A DNA stretch of 40,625 nucleotides from Bacteroidaceae bacterium (GTDB taxonomy: Bacteria > Bacteroidota > Bacteroidia > Bacteroidales > Bacteroidaceae), in contig JAFUHF010000072.1 of assembly GCA_017468985.1 (NCBI GenBank), positions 1-40,625 on the forward strand, in the 5' to 3' direction. Within the stretch, counting starts at the first letter, position 1. Each line of letters opens with the position of its first letter. This document shows, in pieces, positions 26,751 through 34,563 of this stretch. The notes below the pieces were generated by a model. That model did no database searches and was not told where the DNA came from. It worked only from the letters and a program-made list of their open reading frames with translations. A program made the position numbers and the translations under genes.

Positions 26751-28400
26751 TTAATCTTTCTTTTCGGGAACTTGATACTTGTTTCCAGTTTCTTTCACAA
26801 TGCGTTCTTTCGTTTCGTCAGGATAACCCGGACTTTTTACCTTCTCGCCCAATCCTTCGGGAGTGCGCAAAAAGCGTCCGTCCTTTTCTGGTTTAACCAC
26901 CATGTCATTATATTTTACAATCAAGAACTCACCGAGTTTTATCCATCGTTCCATCATGTTGTTCGCCGTCTCAATGGAATACTGCGTCAGGTAATCCACG
27001 CCCTGCTTTCTGTTCCCACTCAACAATTCTTGAGCCTTCGCTTCCACCTCTTGCTGTTTGGCAAAATAGCTTTGTTCCAATTCGTCGCGTACTTTCTTGA
27101 CATCGCCAAACATCAGGCTATATCGGGGATACACCATGTTTGCCACCCAGTTACATACCCAAAAAGCCGACTTCAGGGAGAACGTAACGTCGTCTCCATA
27201 CTTCTTGGTATAACATGCCGGTGCTTCCGTTGCACAACAATATACTGGCGTATAGGCAACCATTTGAGCATCGTCATTGCCAAACCATATCACACCTCCC
27301 ACAGGATCAGGTAGCCATGAGCGCATCTGAGCCACAAAGGTAAAAGATGACTGTTGAGTTCCTATAGGACGTTCATTAAAGTATTTCGTCCCTTTATATT
27401 CCCATGACAACGGACGAGGACGATATGGGGATTTCCATGCACCGGCTCCGGGGTCGTTTGTCATTTCCAACGGTGTGCCTTCATACTGATCGCGCATACC
27501 TGCTTCTACGTCACTGACACTGAGCTTCTGCTTCGGTTTCATAAACAAAGGGAAAGGTTCTGCGCTTAAGTCTATGCCAGCAGCGTAATTGAAATACTTG
27601 TCCATACCTTCCACCCATCGATTGAAGAAGCTCCATGCTCTTGCCTCACAATAACGGGCACCGCCAAAATCCAATGGGCAATAGGCATTAGCAAAGTCAA
27701 AGTCGGCGTCCTTTCCGCTGAAAAATCCTTTTTTCTTGGCAAACGTCACTACATCTTTCGAATACATGCAGTCAGCCTTGTCGTAATGCATGAATTGATG
27801 TATACGGCTCTGATTGGCATGTGCACAGATGCAGTCATCAGGAATGCGTACAGCCACCCACACTGCTCCTTTAACACCAGGTCCTTTGCCCACCATTTCC
27901 ATCACCCATACTTCTTTAGGATCTGCAATGGTGAAGGTTTCCCCTGAGCTGGCATATCCGTATTTTTCTACCAGATCGGTCATCACCTTCAAGGCTTCAC
28001 GGGCCGTCTTGCTCCTTTGTAGGGTAATATATATCATGCTGCCGTAATCCAGAAAAGCCGTAGTGTCCACAAGCTCTTCACGACCACCAAACGTAGTTTC
28101 GCCTATCGTTACTTGATGTTCATTGATGTTACCCACCACGTTATAGGTCTCTTCGGCTTCTTCTATCTCACCAACCAGCTTGTCTGTCTCCCAGTTAAAC
28201 ACTTTTCGCATGCTTCCCTTTGGATGCTTTGCCGCAGGATAATGCTGCATAATGCCATAACATCCATAGCTGTCTGCATTATACGAGACTATCACGCTTC
28301 CATCCGTTGAAGCATTTCGACCAACAATTAGGTTCGTACATGCCCATCCATACATGCAACCACTCATCAGGGCCACTATCGTCAAAATGATTTGTTTCAT
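26751..28400 (-). CDS. Secreted C69 family dipeptidase
   Basis: The 549-residue protein starts MKQIILTIVALMSGCMYGWA, a signal sequence, immediately followed by CTNLIVGRNASTDGSV. In C69 peptidases this Cys becomes the N-terminal nucleophile when the leader is removed. The rest (NINEHQVTIGETTFGGR, VAVRIPDDCICAHANQSRI) is typical of PepD-like dipeptidases. The ATG at 28400 is chosen over a TTG at 28412. It lies 15 bases after nadC. Export would place peptide cleavage in the periplasm or outside the cell. Confidence 0.9.
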   Translation of the reverse strand: MKQIILTIVALMSGCMYGWACTNLIVGRNASTDGSVIVSYNADSYGCYGIMQHYPAAKHPKGSMRKVFNWETDKLVGEIEEAEETYNVVGNINEHQVTIGETTFGGREELVDTTAFLDYGSMIYITLQRSKTAREALKVMTDLVEKYGYASSGETFTIADPKEVWVMEMVGKGPGVKGAVWVAVRIPDDCICAHANQSRIHQFMHYDKADCMYSKDVVTFAKKKGFFSGKDADFDFANAYCPLDFGGARYCEARAWSFFNRWVEGMDKYFNYAAGIDLSAEPFPLFMKPKQKLSVSDVEAGMRDQYEGTPLEMTNDPGAGAWKSPYRPRPLSWEYKGTKYFNERPIGTQQSSFTFVAQMRSWLPDPVGGVIWFGNDDAQMVAYTPVYCCATEAPACYTKKYGDDVTFSLKSAFWVCNWVANMVYPRYSLMFGDVKKVRDELEQSYFAKQQEVEAKAQELLSGNRKQGVDYLTQYSIETANNMMERWIKLGEFLIVKYNDMVVKPEKDGRFLRTPEGLGEKVKSPGYPDETKERIVKETGNKYQVPEKKD

Positions 28401-28415
28401 CTGTGTTCTCAATTT

Positions 28416-29267
28416 TTAAAAGGCTTTAAACGATAAATCCAGTCCTTTCACAGAATGCGTCAATGCGCCTACTGATATGTAATCCACACCGCATTCTGCA
28501 TACTGCCGAAGCGTTTCGTTCGTAATGCCTCCACTCGATTCTGTTTCATATTTCCCCCCTATTCGTTCCACGGCCTTTCGTGTGTTATCGATAGAGAAAT
28601 TGTCCAACATGATACGGTCCACTCCGCCACATTTCAGAACCTCCTCCAATTCTTCCATGCTTCTTACTTCTATCTCTATTTTCAGCGGCAGGTTTTTCTC
28701 AGCCAAATATTCGTGGCAGCGTTTCAACGCTTGGCTGATGCCTCCGGCAAAGTCCACATGATTATCTTTGAGCAGGATCATGTCAAACAGTCCCATCCTA
28801 TGGTTCACACCACCGCCGATCTTTACGGCCTGTTTTTCCAAGATGCGCATTCCGGGAGTTGTCTTTCGAGTGTCCAAAACTCGCGTCTTCGTTCCTTGCA
28901 GCAACTCCATATACCGATGTGTCACCGTTGCTATTCCGCTCATTCGCTGCATCACGTTGAGCATCAACCTCTCCGTTTGCAACAGACTTCGCACCTTTCC
29001 TGTCACTACAAAAGCCACATCACCAGGCTTCACCTCGCTTCCGTCTTCCATAAAGACTTCCATCTGCAGTTCTGGATCGAACTTTCTGAATATTTTCCGG
29101 GCAATGTCTACTCCTGCCAGTATACCTTTTTCTTTCACCAGCAACTTGGAACGTCCCATGGCTGTTTCAGGGATACAGCAGAGTGTGGTATGGTCGCCTT
29201 CGCCTATGTCTTCGGCAAAAGCCAAGTCAAACAATTTGTCTTCTAATTCTTCTACATTATAATTCAT
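28416..29267 (-). CDS. nadC: Quinolinate phosphoribosyltransferase
   Basis: The enzyme converts quinolinate and PRPP to nicotinate mononucleotide in NAD synthesis. The 283-residue protein has AFAEDIGEGDHTT near the start, the RTERL-like QTERLMLNVMQRMSGIAT segment, RVLDTRKTTPGMR with PRPP-binding residues, and KDNHVDF, IEIEVRSMEELEE and GGITNETLRQYAECGVDYISVGALTHS. Length is normal. It heads a closely spaced set with the C69 peptidase, phosphohexomutase and histidine kinase; nadA and nadB are not in the window. Confidence 0.95.
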   Translation of the reverse strand: MNYNVEELEDKLFDLAFAEDIGEGDHTTLCCIPETAMGRSKLLVKEKGILAGVDIARKIFRKFDPELQMEVFMEDGSEVKPGDVAFVVTGKVRSLLQTERLMLNVMQRMSGIATVTHRYMELLQGTKTRVLDTRKTTPGMRILEKQAVKIGGGVNHRMGLFDMILLKDNHVDFAGGISQALKRCHEYLAEKNLPLKIEIEVRSMEELEEVLKCGGVDRIMLDNFSIDNTRKAVERIGGKYETESSGGITNETLRQYAECGVDYISVGALTHSVKGLDLSFKAF

Positions 29268-29298
29268 CGCTACGTATCGATTTTGCTTTAAACTACCG

Positions 29299-29306
29299 CA
29301 AATATA
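29299..29306 (-). promoter_or_regulatory. Minus-7 box (TATATTTG) of nadC
   Basis: The reverse strand reads TATATTTG 31 bases before the nadC ATG and downstream of the rpmA terminator. Confidence 0.5.
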
Positions 29307-29360
29307 GCTGTTTATTCTCTTATGTAGAAGTATTTCGTCTAAAATCTTTCTACTGAATGC

Positions 29361-29400
29361 AAAAAGAGGTTACACCCCACTTCAGATGTAACCCCTTTTT
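29361..29400 (-). terminator. Intrinsic terminator of rplU-rpmA
   Basis: AAAAAG(A)GGTTACA and TGTAACC(C)CTTTTT pair around a loop of about 12 bases; on the reverse strand the stem ends in five T. It lies 21 bases after rpmA. Confidence 0.85.
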
Positions 29401-29421
29401 GGAAGTCTTATGCTTGTTCAC

Positions 29422-29688
29422 TTATGCTTCAGCCTGTGTAGCCTCTACATAAACCACGCTGCGTTTTCTGCCATCGGCACGGAAATTCACCACACCGTCT
29501 ACCAATGCATACAGTGTATGATCGCTGCCCATACCTACGTTCTTACCCGGATAATGCACTGTTCCTCTTTGGCGTACAATGATGTTGCCTGCAATACAAG
29601 CCTGTCCGCCCCAGATCTTAACGCCTAAACGTTTAGAATGCGATTCACGTCCGTTCTTTGAACTACCTACACCTTTTTTATGTGCCAT
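29422..29688 (-). CDS. rpmA: 50S ribosomal protein L27
   Basis: The 88-residue protein begins [22 protein letters not shown], the family start without a cleavable leader, and contains [22 protein letters not shown]. It follows rplU by 18 bases and shares its transcript. Confidence 0.97.
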   Translation of the reverse strand: MAHKKGVGSSKNGRESHSKRLGVKIWGGQACIAGNIIVRQRGTVHYPGKNVGMGSDHTLYALVDGVVNFRADGRKRSVVYVEATQAEA

Positions 29689-29706
29689 TTTCTTCTAATT
29701 TTAGGA

Positions 29707-30024
29707 TTAAGCAATAATTTGTTTGATGGTCAATTCCGTAAACTGCTGACGATGACCATTCTTCTTGCGCGAGTCCTTACGACGCTTCATGTGGAAAACA
29801 ATCACCTTGTCACCTTTCACGAGCGGTGCATTTACTTCGCATACTACCTTTGCACCTTCCACAACGGGGGTACCTACAGAAATCGTGCCCTCATTATCCA
29901 AGAGCAACACTTGGTCAAACTCTAATGTCTGACCTGACTCAGCATTCTTGATGTGGTGAACGAAGAGTTTCTTACCCTCCTCTGCCTTGAACTGCTGTCC
30001 ATTAATTGTAACAATTGCGTACAT
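29707..30024 (-). CDS. rplU: 50S ribosomal protein L21
   Basis: The 105-residue protein begins [24 protein letters not shown] and contains [23 protein letters not shown], both diagnostic. A consensus promoter lies about 90 bases upstream, and the leader contains an AGATTCT/AGAATTC-type hairpin (about 30058-30080) that might take part in autoregulation, though this is only a possibility. Confidence 0.97.
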   Translation of the reverse strand: MYAIVTINGQQFKAEEGKKLFVHHIKNAESGQTLEFDQVLLLDNEGTISVGTPVVEGAKVVCEVNAPLVKGDKVIVFHMKRRKDSRKKNGHRQQFTELTIKQIIA

Positions 30025-30111
30025 CTTTATCTTTCTTAATTACGCGTTTCCGCCAGGCGAATTCTGTCGTAGAATCTCTTAACCGAGCCTCACGGATACC
30101 AAAATCGGGTG

Positions 30112-30142
30112 CAAAATTAGCATTTTATCTTTATTCAACAAA
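30112..30142 (-). promoter_or_regulatory. Consensus promoter of rplU-rpmA
   Basis: On the reverse strand TTTG (30142-30139) and TAATTTTG (30119-30112) are separated by exactly 19 bases, the Bacteroidetes sigma-ABfr pattern. Confidence 0.8.
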
Positions 30143-30160
30143 ACTAATTCACCACTATTT

Positions 30161-31378
30161 TCATTTTACTCTCCCCGTATAGGCATCTACGCCTGAATTC
30201 ATGGGCTGTGCAAAGAACTTTTCGGCAGCCTTACCCACTTCGTTGCTCCAAGGCTGACCTCCACCGGCACATTGAACCACCCAAAGCTTGAGTTCCTTCT
30301 TGTGCCAGTTCACGGAACAGTTGGTACCCCACGCACCTCCGTGGCCAAACCATGCATTTTCATCGTCATTTACGGGAGCCGACAGACCGAGCGAATAACC
30401 GCCCATGCCTTCTGGACGGGTAGAACGGGCCAGAAGGTTCTTTACCGTCTCTTCTTTCAATATACGCACGCCATTGTCGCCCATGCCGAGGTTCATCAGC
30501 ATTTTGTAGAACTTGAGCTGGTCGTTTGCCGTGGTCCACAGCCCTGCACCTGCCGATGCAAATACATGAGCATCGTTGTATGGACGCTGTTCCCAACCCA
30601 TTTCTTCGCGCCATTCTGCAGGAGCATTCTCTTTCGTTTCATACAGTTCTATTTTGTTCTTGATCTGCTTGTCTGTGGGCCAGAACCATGTGGACTTCAT
30701 CCCCAAAGGATCCAACACTTCCTGCTTGAGATAGTTTTCCCACTTCATTCCGGTCACTACTTCTACAACGGCTGCACCTATGTCTATACCCGTATTCGAA
30801 TACATTTCGCGTGTACCGGGCTCAAACATCAGGGGCGACGCTGCTGCAATGGACGCCACTTGACGAATGGGAGCTCCTCCACTCCATCCGCCACCTTTCA
30901 CGTCGTTTCGTTTAGCACTGATTTCAAAGGGAAATCCGCCCGTATGGTTGAGCACCATGCGTATGGTGAGTACGTTCTTGGCCTTGTGCAGTTTCTTGAT
31001 GCCATCTTTCGTTTCGTCAAGCACCCAGAGTTCATTGAATTCGGGCAGATATTTCGACACTGGATCATCAAGCGAAATCTTGCCTTCTTCCACCAGTTTC
31101 GCGATTGTCACACCGCAAAATCCCTTCGTCTGCGAGCATTGCATAAAAGCATTGTCCATTTTGATGGGCCGCTTTTTGGCCACGTCGGCATAGCCTATGC
31201 AGCAGGTTTCCTGCATTCCGTCCTTGTAGAACACGCTGATAGCTCCTGCCAGGCGGCCGCTGTCTACGTAGGGTTGCAACACTTCTTTTGCATAACTCGT
31301 GCCCGTCTCTTTGGGCCCTTTCTTGGCCGATACCGTCAGGCTGACGGAGACCAAAAGCAGAATGATGACTTTTTTCAT
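30161..31378 (-). CDS. Exported serine hydrolase, class C beta-lactamase-like
   Basis: The 405-residue protein has a signal peptide (about 1-18, ending TVSA) and the serine beta-lactamase/DD-peptidase fold motifs: Ser82-x-x-Lys85 in CSQTKG, Tyr193-x-Asn195 in MYSNTG, and HGGAWG in place of KTG. The family (PF00144) includes esterases, D-aminopeptidases and penicillin-binding proteins; true class C beta-lactamase activity should not be assumed. It is a single gene with a near-perfect promoter. Confidence 0.9.
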   Translation of the reverse strand: MKKVIILLLVSVSLTVSAKKGPKETGTSYAKEVLQPYVDSGRLAGAISVFYKDGMQETCCIGYADVAKKRPIKMDNAFMQCSQTKGFCGVTIAKLVEEGKISLDDPVSKYLPEFNELWVLDETKDGIKKLHKAKNVLTIRMVLNHTGGFPFEISAKRNDVKGGGWSGGAPIRQVASIAAASPLMFEPGTREMYSNTGIDIGAAVVEVVTGMKWENYLKQEVLDPLGMKSTWFWPTDKQIKNKIELYETKENAPAEWREEMGWEQRPYNDAHVFASAGAGLWTTANDQLKFYKMLMNLGMGDNGVRILKEETVKNLLARSTRPEGMGGYSLGLSAPVNDDENAWFGHGGAWGTNCSVNWHKKELKLWVVQCAGGGQPWSNEVGKAAEKFFAQPMNSGVDAYTGRVK

Positions 31379-31426
31379 TATATCTTACGTTGATTTTCTG
31401 AGTGATTACTAAATGGTTTGATGATA

Positions 31427-31457
31427 CAAAATTAAGCATTATTTCCTGTACGCCAAA
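31427..31457 (-). promoter_or_regulatory. Consensus promoter of the serine hydrolase
   Basis: Reverse-strand TTTG (31457-31454) and TAATTTTG (31434-31427) are separated by exactly 19 bases. Transcript start would be about 40 bases before the ATG. Confidence 0.8.
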
Positions 31458-31572
31458 CGTTCAAAGTGATAATCTTTCCTTTCATGAACCTATGTCGCAG
31501 TTCGGACGATACGCCGGCCACACCCGTTGAAGCGAGTTCCACACCAGCCCCACCCTTGTACACACCAACAGT

Positions 31573-32235
31573 TCATGGCAGCAATTCAAGAATTTCCAAT
31601 GGCTTGTAAACCAGCGTATCTGCTCCCATTGAATGAAGAAACGCTTCATCACGAAATCCCCATAATGCACTGATGCATTTCACCTGTGCACGGCGTGCCG
31701 TGAGCAAATCCACCTCCGAATCACCCACGTATATGGCCTCGTCGGTTCCGCATTCCAATTCCTTTAGAGCTAATAGCAAGCTGTCGGGTTCAGGTTTGCG
31801 ACGAATGCCCGGACGCTCGCCTATGGCAATGCTGATTTCTTTATGGAAAAAACGCTGGGCCAGTTCCGTTACGGCCGGTTGCAGTTTGTTGGACACGATG
31901 GCCATGGCGTAATCTCGTCTTTTCAGTTCGCTTAACAGTTGTGGTATCTCCGGATAGGGCGCAGTACGGTCAAGACAATGATCCACGTAGTGTGCGCGGA
32001 ATGCCTGAAAGGCCGATTCATAATCTTCCGCCGCCGTACCTTCCGGAACGGCCTGACGAATAAGGTTGCGCACCCCGTTACCCAAGAATCGGCGCACCTC
32101 CTCCCTCTTTCGCACGGGCATGCCTTTGGCCGAAAGTGCATGGTTTACGCTCTGCGTAAGGTCATCCAATGTGTCTAATAATGTGCCATCAAGGTCGAAC
32201 ACTACGGCCTTCACGTGCTTGTTTATGTCTGGCAT
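31573..32235 (-). CDS. HAD hydrolase, phosphoglycolate phosphatase-like
   Basis: The 220-residue protein has HAD motif I AVVFDLDGTLLDTLDDL (Asp14 and Asp16), motif II MAIVSNK, the Lys of motif III in GIRRKPEPD, and motif IV YVGDSEVDLLTA. Helical cap residues between motifs I and II place it with Gph-type phosphatases; the substrate is not certain. The start at 32235 follows a promoter box and gives the usual short N-terminus. It is divergent from the GH125 gene. Confidence 0.87.
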   Translation of the reverse strand: MPDINKHVKAVVFDLDGTLLDTLDDLTQSVNHALSAKGMPVRKREEVRRFLGNGVRNLIRQAVPEGTAAEDYESAFQAFRAHYVDHCLDRTAPYPEIPQLLSELKRRDYAMAIVSNKLQPAVTELAQRFFHKEISIAIGERPGIRRKPEPDSLLLALKELECGTDEAIYVGDSEVDLLTARRAQVKCISALWGFRDEAFLHSMGADTLVYKPLEILELLP

Positions 32236-32259
32236 GGTGCAAATGTCTTGTTCAGGCCG

Positions 32260-32267
32260 CAAAATTA
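32260..32267 (-). promoter_or_regulatory. Minus-7 box (TAATTTTG) of the HAD gene
   Basis: Reverse-strand TAATTTTG lies 25 bases before the chosen ATG and supports that start, because longer in-frame versions would begin upstream of the promoter. Confidence 0.6.
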
Positions 32268-32280
32268 CAGAATATCTTCG

Positions 32281-32288
32281 TACCTTTG
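32281..32288 (+). promoter_or_regulatory. Minus-7 box (TACCTTTG) of the GH125 gene
   Basis: TACCTTTG lies 21 bases before the ATG and 13 bases from the box of the divergent HAD gene, so the two promoters share a compact control region. Confidence 0.55.
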
Positions 32289-32309
32289 TAAATAAAATCT
32301 GAATAAAAC

Positions 32310-33776
32310 ATGCTAAGACTACTTTCCACCACTGCTCTGCTTGGTGCATGGCTATCATGCGGAGCTTTCACGGCCACAGGCGACATTCCAGCCCTGCCTG
32401 CCGACAATGCCAAGACCTACACTTCCCACCGCCCACCGGTCGACGCCCGTAAGTTCTACAGCGAAGCGGCGGAGAAGGAGATCAAACGGGTGAAGAAACT
32501 GTTGAAGAACCCATATCTTTGCTGGATGTTCGAAAATTGCTACCCGAACACCCTCGATACCACCGTGCTTTACAGTGACGAAGACGGCGACGACGATTCT
32601 TACGTCATCACCGGCGACATCAACGCCATGTGGCTTCGCGATTCTTCGGCACAGGTGTATCCCTACTTGTCGTTGGCCAAGAAAGACAAGAAGTTGCAGA
32701 AGATGCTTCGCGGCGTCATCCGTCGTCAGGCAAAGTACATCCTGATCGACCCTTACGCCAACGCTTTCTACGGCCATGGCGGTAAGGCCGAGCACGAAGA
32801 CGACAATACGGAGATGAAACCCGAGGTGTTCGAACGCAAATACGAGCTTGACTCCATGTGCTATCCTCTTTTCCTGGCCTACGCCTACTGGCAGGCCACT
32901 GGCGATCTCTCTCCGTTCGACGCGCTCTGGGTCAATTCCGTCCGTGCCATTTATGGCGTGATGCGCGAACAGCAGCACAAGCAAGGCCTGCGCACCTCTT
33001 ACCACTTTACCCGTAAGGCTCACGCCATGCACGACACGCAGAGCAACTCTGGCTACGGCCATCCTGCCCGTTACTGCGGCCTCATCGCCTCCAGCTTCCG
33101 CCCGTCGGACGACTGCACCATCTTTCCCTACCTCATCCCCAGCAATTTCTTCGCCGTCAGTGTACTGAAGAAAGCTGCCGTCATTCTGGATGAGATTAAG
33201 GAAAACGCTCTGGCCACAGACTGTCGTGCTCTTTCCGACGAAGTAAGTCAGGCCTTGCAGCAGTACGCCATTGCCAACCATCCCAAATACGGCAAGATCT
33301 ATGCGTTCGAAGTGGACGGCTTCGGCAGTCAGCTGCTCATGGACGATGCCAATGCTCCCGGCCTGCTCTCCCTGCCTTTCCTCGACTGCATGGACGTAAA
33401 CGACCCTATCTATCAGAACACGCGCCGCTTCGTATGGAGCGAAGACAATCCCTATTTCTTCCGCGGCAAGGCTGGCGAAGGCATTGGCGGTCCGCATATT
33501 GGCTACGACATGGTGTGGCCTATGAGTGCCATTGTGAAAGCATCCACCAGTCAGGACGATGAGGAGATTCGTCAGTGTCTGCAAATGGTGATGGACTGCG
33601 ACGCCGGTCTCGGGTTCATCCATGAATCTTTCCACAAGGACGACGCCACGCGCTTTACGCGTAGCTGGATGGCGTGGGCCAATACCATCTTCGGACAGCT
33701 CATCGTGAAACTCGTCAACGAGGGTAAGACAGACCTCCTGAACAGTCTGAAAGTACCCGATCATCCAGTGAAGTAA
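32310..33776 (+). CDS. GH125 exo-alpha-1,6-mannosidase
   Basis: The 488-residue protein has a signal peptide (about 1-20) and matches glycoside hydrolase family 125 (former DUF1237), which removes alpha-1,6-linked mannose from glycans. Recognisable blocks are [58 protein letters not shown] and [18 protein letters not shown]. Several Bacteroidales use such enzymes on host or yeast mannans, usually with GH92 genes; none are adjacent here. Its stop overlaps the next start (TAATG), so the macro-domain gene is probably translated from the same message. Confidence 0.92.
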   Translation: MLRLLSTTALLGAWLSCGAFTATGDIPALPADNAKTYTSHRPPVDARKFYSEAAEKEIKRVKKLLKNPYLCWMFENCYPNTLDTTVLYSDEDGDDDSYVITGDINAMWLRDSSAQVYPYLSLAKKDKKLQKMLRGVIRRQAKYILIDPYANAFYGHGGKAEHEDDNTEMKPEVFERKYELDSMCYPLFLAYAYWQATGDLSPFDALWVNSVRAIYGVMREQQHKQGLRTSYHFTRKAHAMHDTQSNSGYGHPARYCGLIASSFRPSDDCTIFPYLIPSNFFAVSVLKKAAVILDEIKENALATDCRALSDEVSQALQQYAIANHPKYGKIYAFEVDGFGSQLLMDDANAPGLLSLPFLDCMDVNDPIYQNTRRFVWSEDNPYFFRGKAGEGIGGPHIGYDMVWPMSAIVKASTSQDDEEIRQCLQMVMDCDAGLGFIHESFHKDDATRFTRSWMAWANTIFGQLIVKLVNEGKTDLLNSLKVPDHPVK

Positions 33777-34282
33777 TGAATAGTCAACTACAAGTCATCT
33801 GTGCCGACATCACCAAGCTCCATGTCGATGCCATTGTGAATGCTGCAAATCATACGCTGCTTGGCGGCGGTGGCGTAGATGGTGCCATCCATCGTGCAGC
33901 AGGCCCCGAGCTTGTGAAGGAATGCTATGGTCTGGGCGGTTGCCGCACGGGCGAGGCCAAACTTACCGGTGGCTACCAGCTGCCGGCCAAATACGTTATA
34001 CATACCGTGGGCCCCATCTACTACGAAGACGAACATCCGGCCGAACGTTTGGCCGACTGCTATCGCAACAGTCTCATGATCGCCATCAACCGCGGTCTCA
34101 AGACCATCGCTTTCCCCTGCATCAGCACGGGGATGTATGGCTATCCTGCCGACGAGGCGGCCCACATTGCGGTCAGCACAGTGCGCAGCGTGTTGAGCGA
34201 AACGGGCAGCAACATCTGCGTCACGTTCTGCTGCTTCGGCACGAGGGACGAAGCCCTTTACCGTGCTCTCCTCAATGCGTAA
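33776..34282 (+). CDS. Macro-domain protein, O-acetyl-ADP-ribose deacetylase-like
   Basis: The 168-residue protein is a single macro domain of the MacroD/YmdB type: [26 protein letters not shown] near the N-terminus, [11 protein letters not shown], and [13 protein letters not shown]. Such proteins remove ADP-ribose from modified side chains or hydrolyse O-acetyl-ADP-ribose. No signal peptide is present, so it is cytoplasmic, unlike its co-transcribed GH125 neighbour. The first base of its ATG is the last base of the GH125 stop. Confidence 0.93.
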   Translation: MNSQLQVICADITKLHVDAIVNAANHTLLGGGGVDGAIHRAAGPELVKECYGLGGCRTGEAKLTGGYQLPAKYVIHTVGPIYYEDEHPAERLADCYRNSLMIAINRGLKTIAFPCISTGMYGYPADEAAHIAVSTVRSVLSETGSNICVTFCCFGTRDEALYRALLNA

Positions 34283-34371
34283 CTTTTTTAAAGGTAAAAA
34301 TATTGCTGTCAGCAAAAAGTCCTTTGTCGTATCCTATACTTAAATAGGTTCTGATTTAGTATCGTCATTGA

Positions 34372-34470
34372 ATGCCTTTAGGCATCAGATTATAGTAGCC
34401 AGCCATTTCGCCGTACCTAACGGCACGGTTGCATAGCTGGCTACCCCATCTCGTGCCTACGGCACTTTTT
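34372..34470. repeat. Multi-hairpin intergenic element with terminator-like end
   Basis: Four hairpins lie in about 100 bases: ATGCC-TTTA-GGCAT (34372-34385), GTAGCCAGC (34395-34403) pairing with GCTGGCTAC (34436-34444) and enclosing GCCGT-ACCTA-ACGGC (34410-34424), and GTGCC-TAC-GGCAC (34453-34465) followed by TTTTT. The last can end transcription of the GH125-macro genes. The set resembles dispersed palindromic repeats (REP-like) seen between genes of many Bacteroidales; a genome search would be needed to prove repetition. The rest of 34283-34563 shows nothing else. Confidence 0.55.
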
Positions 34471-34563
34471 CCGGATACCAATATTTCTATTAAGAAACTT
34501 ACTTCCGATAAAGAAAATACGCTGGTGTATATTTATCAAAATGTCTATACCTCAAGAGTTTGA

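Noticed and set aside
30161..31378. Beta-lactamase resistance gene
   Set aside because: It has the serine hydrolase fold motifs, but HGG replaces KTG and the family is mostly esterases and peptidases; resistance is not supported.
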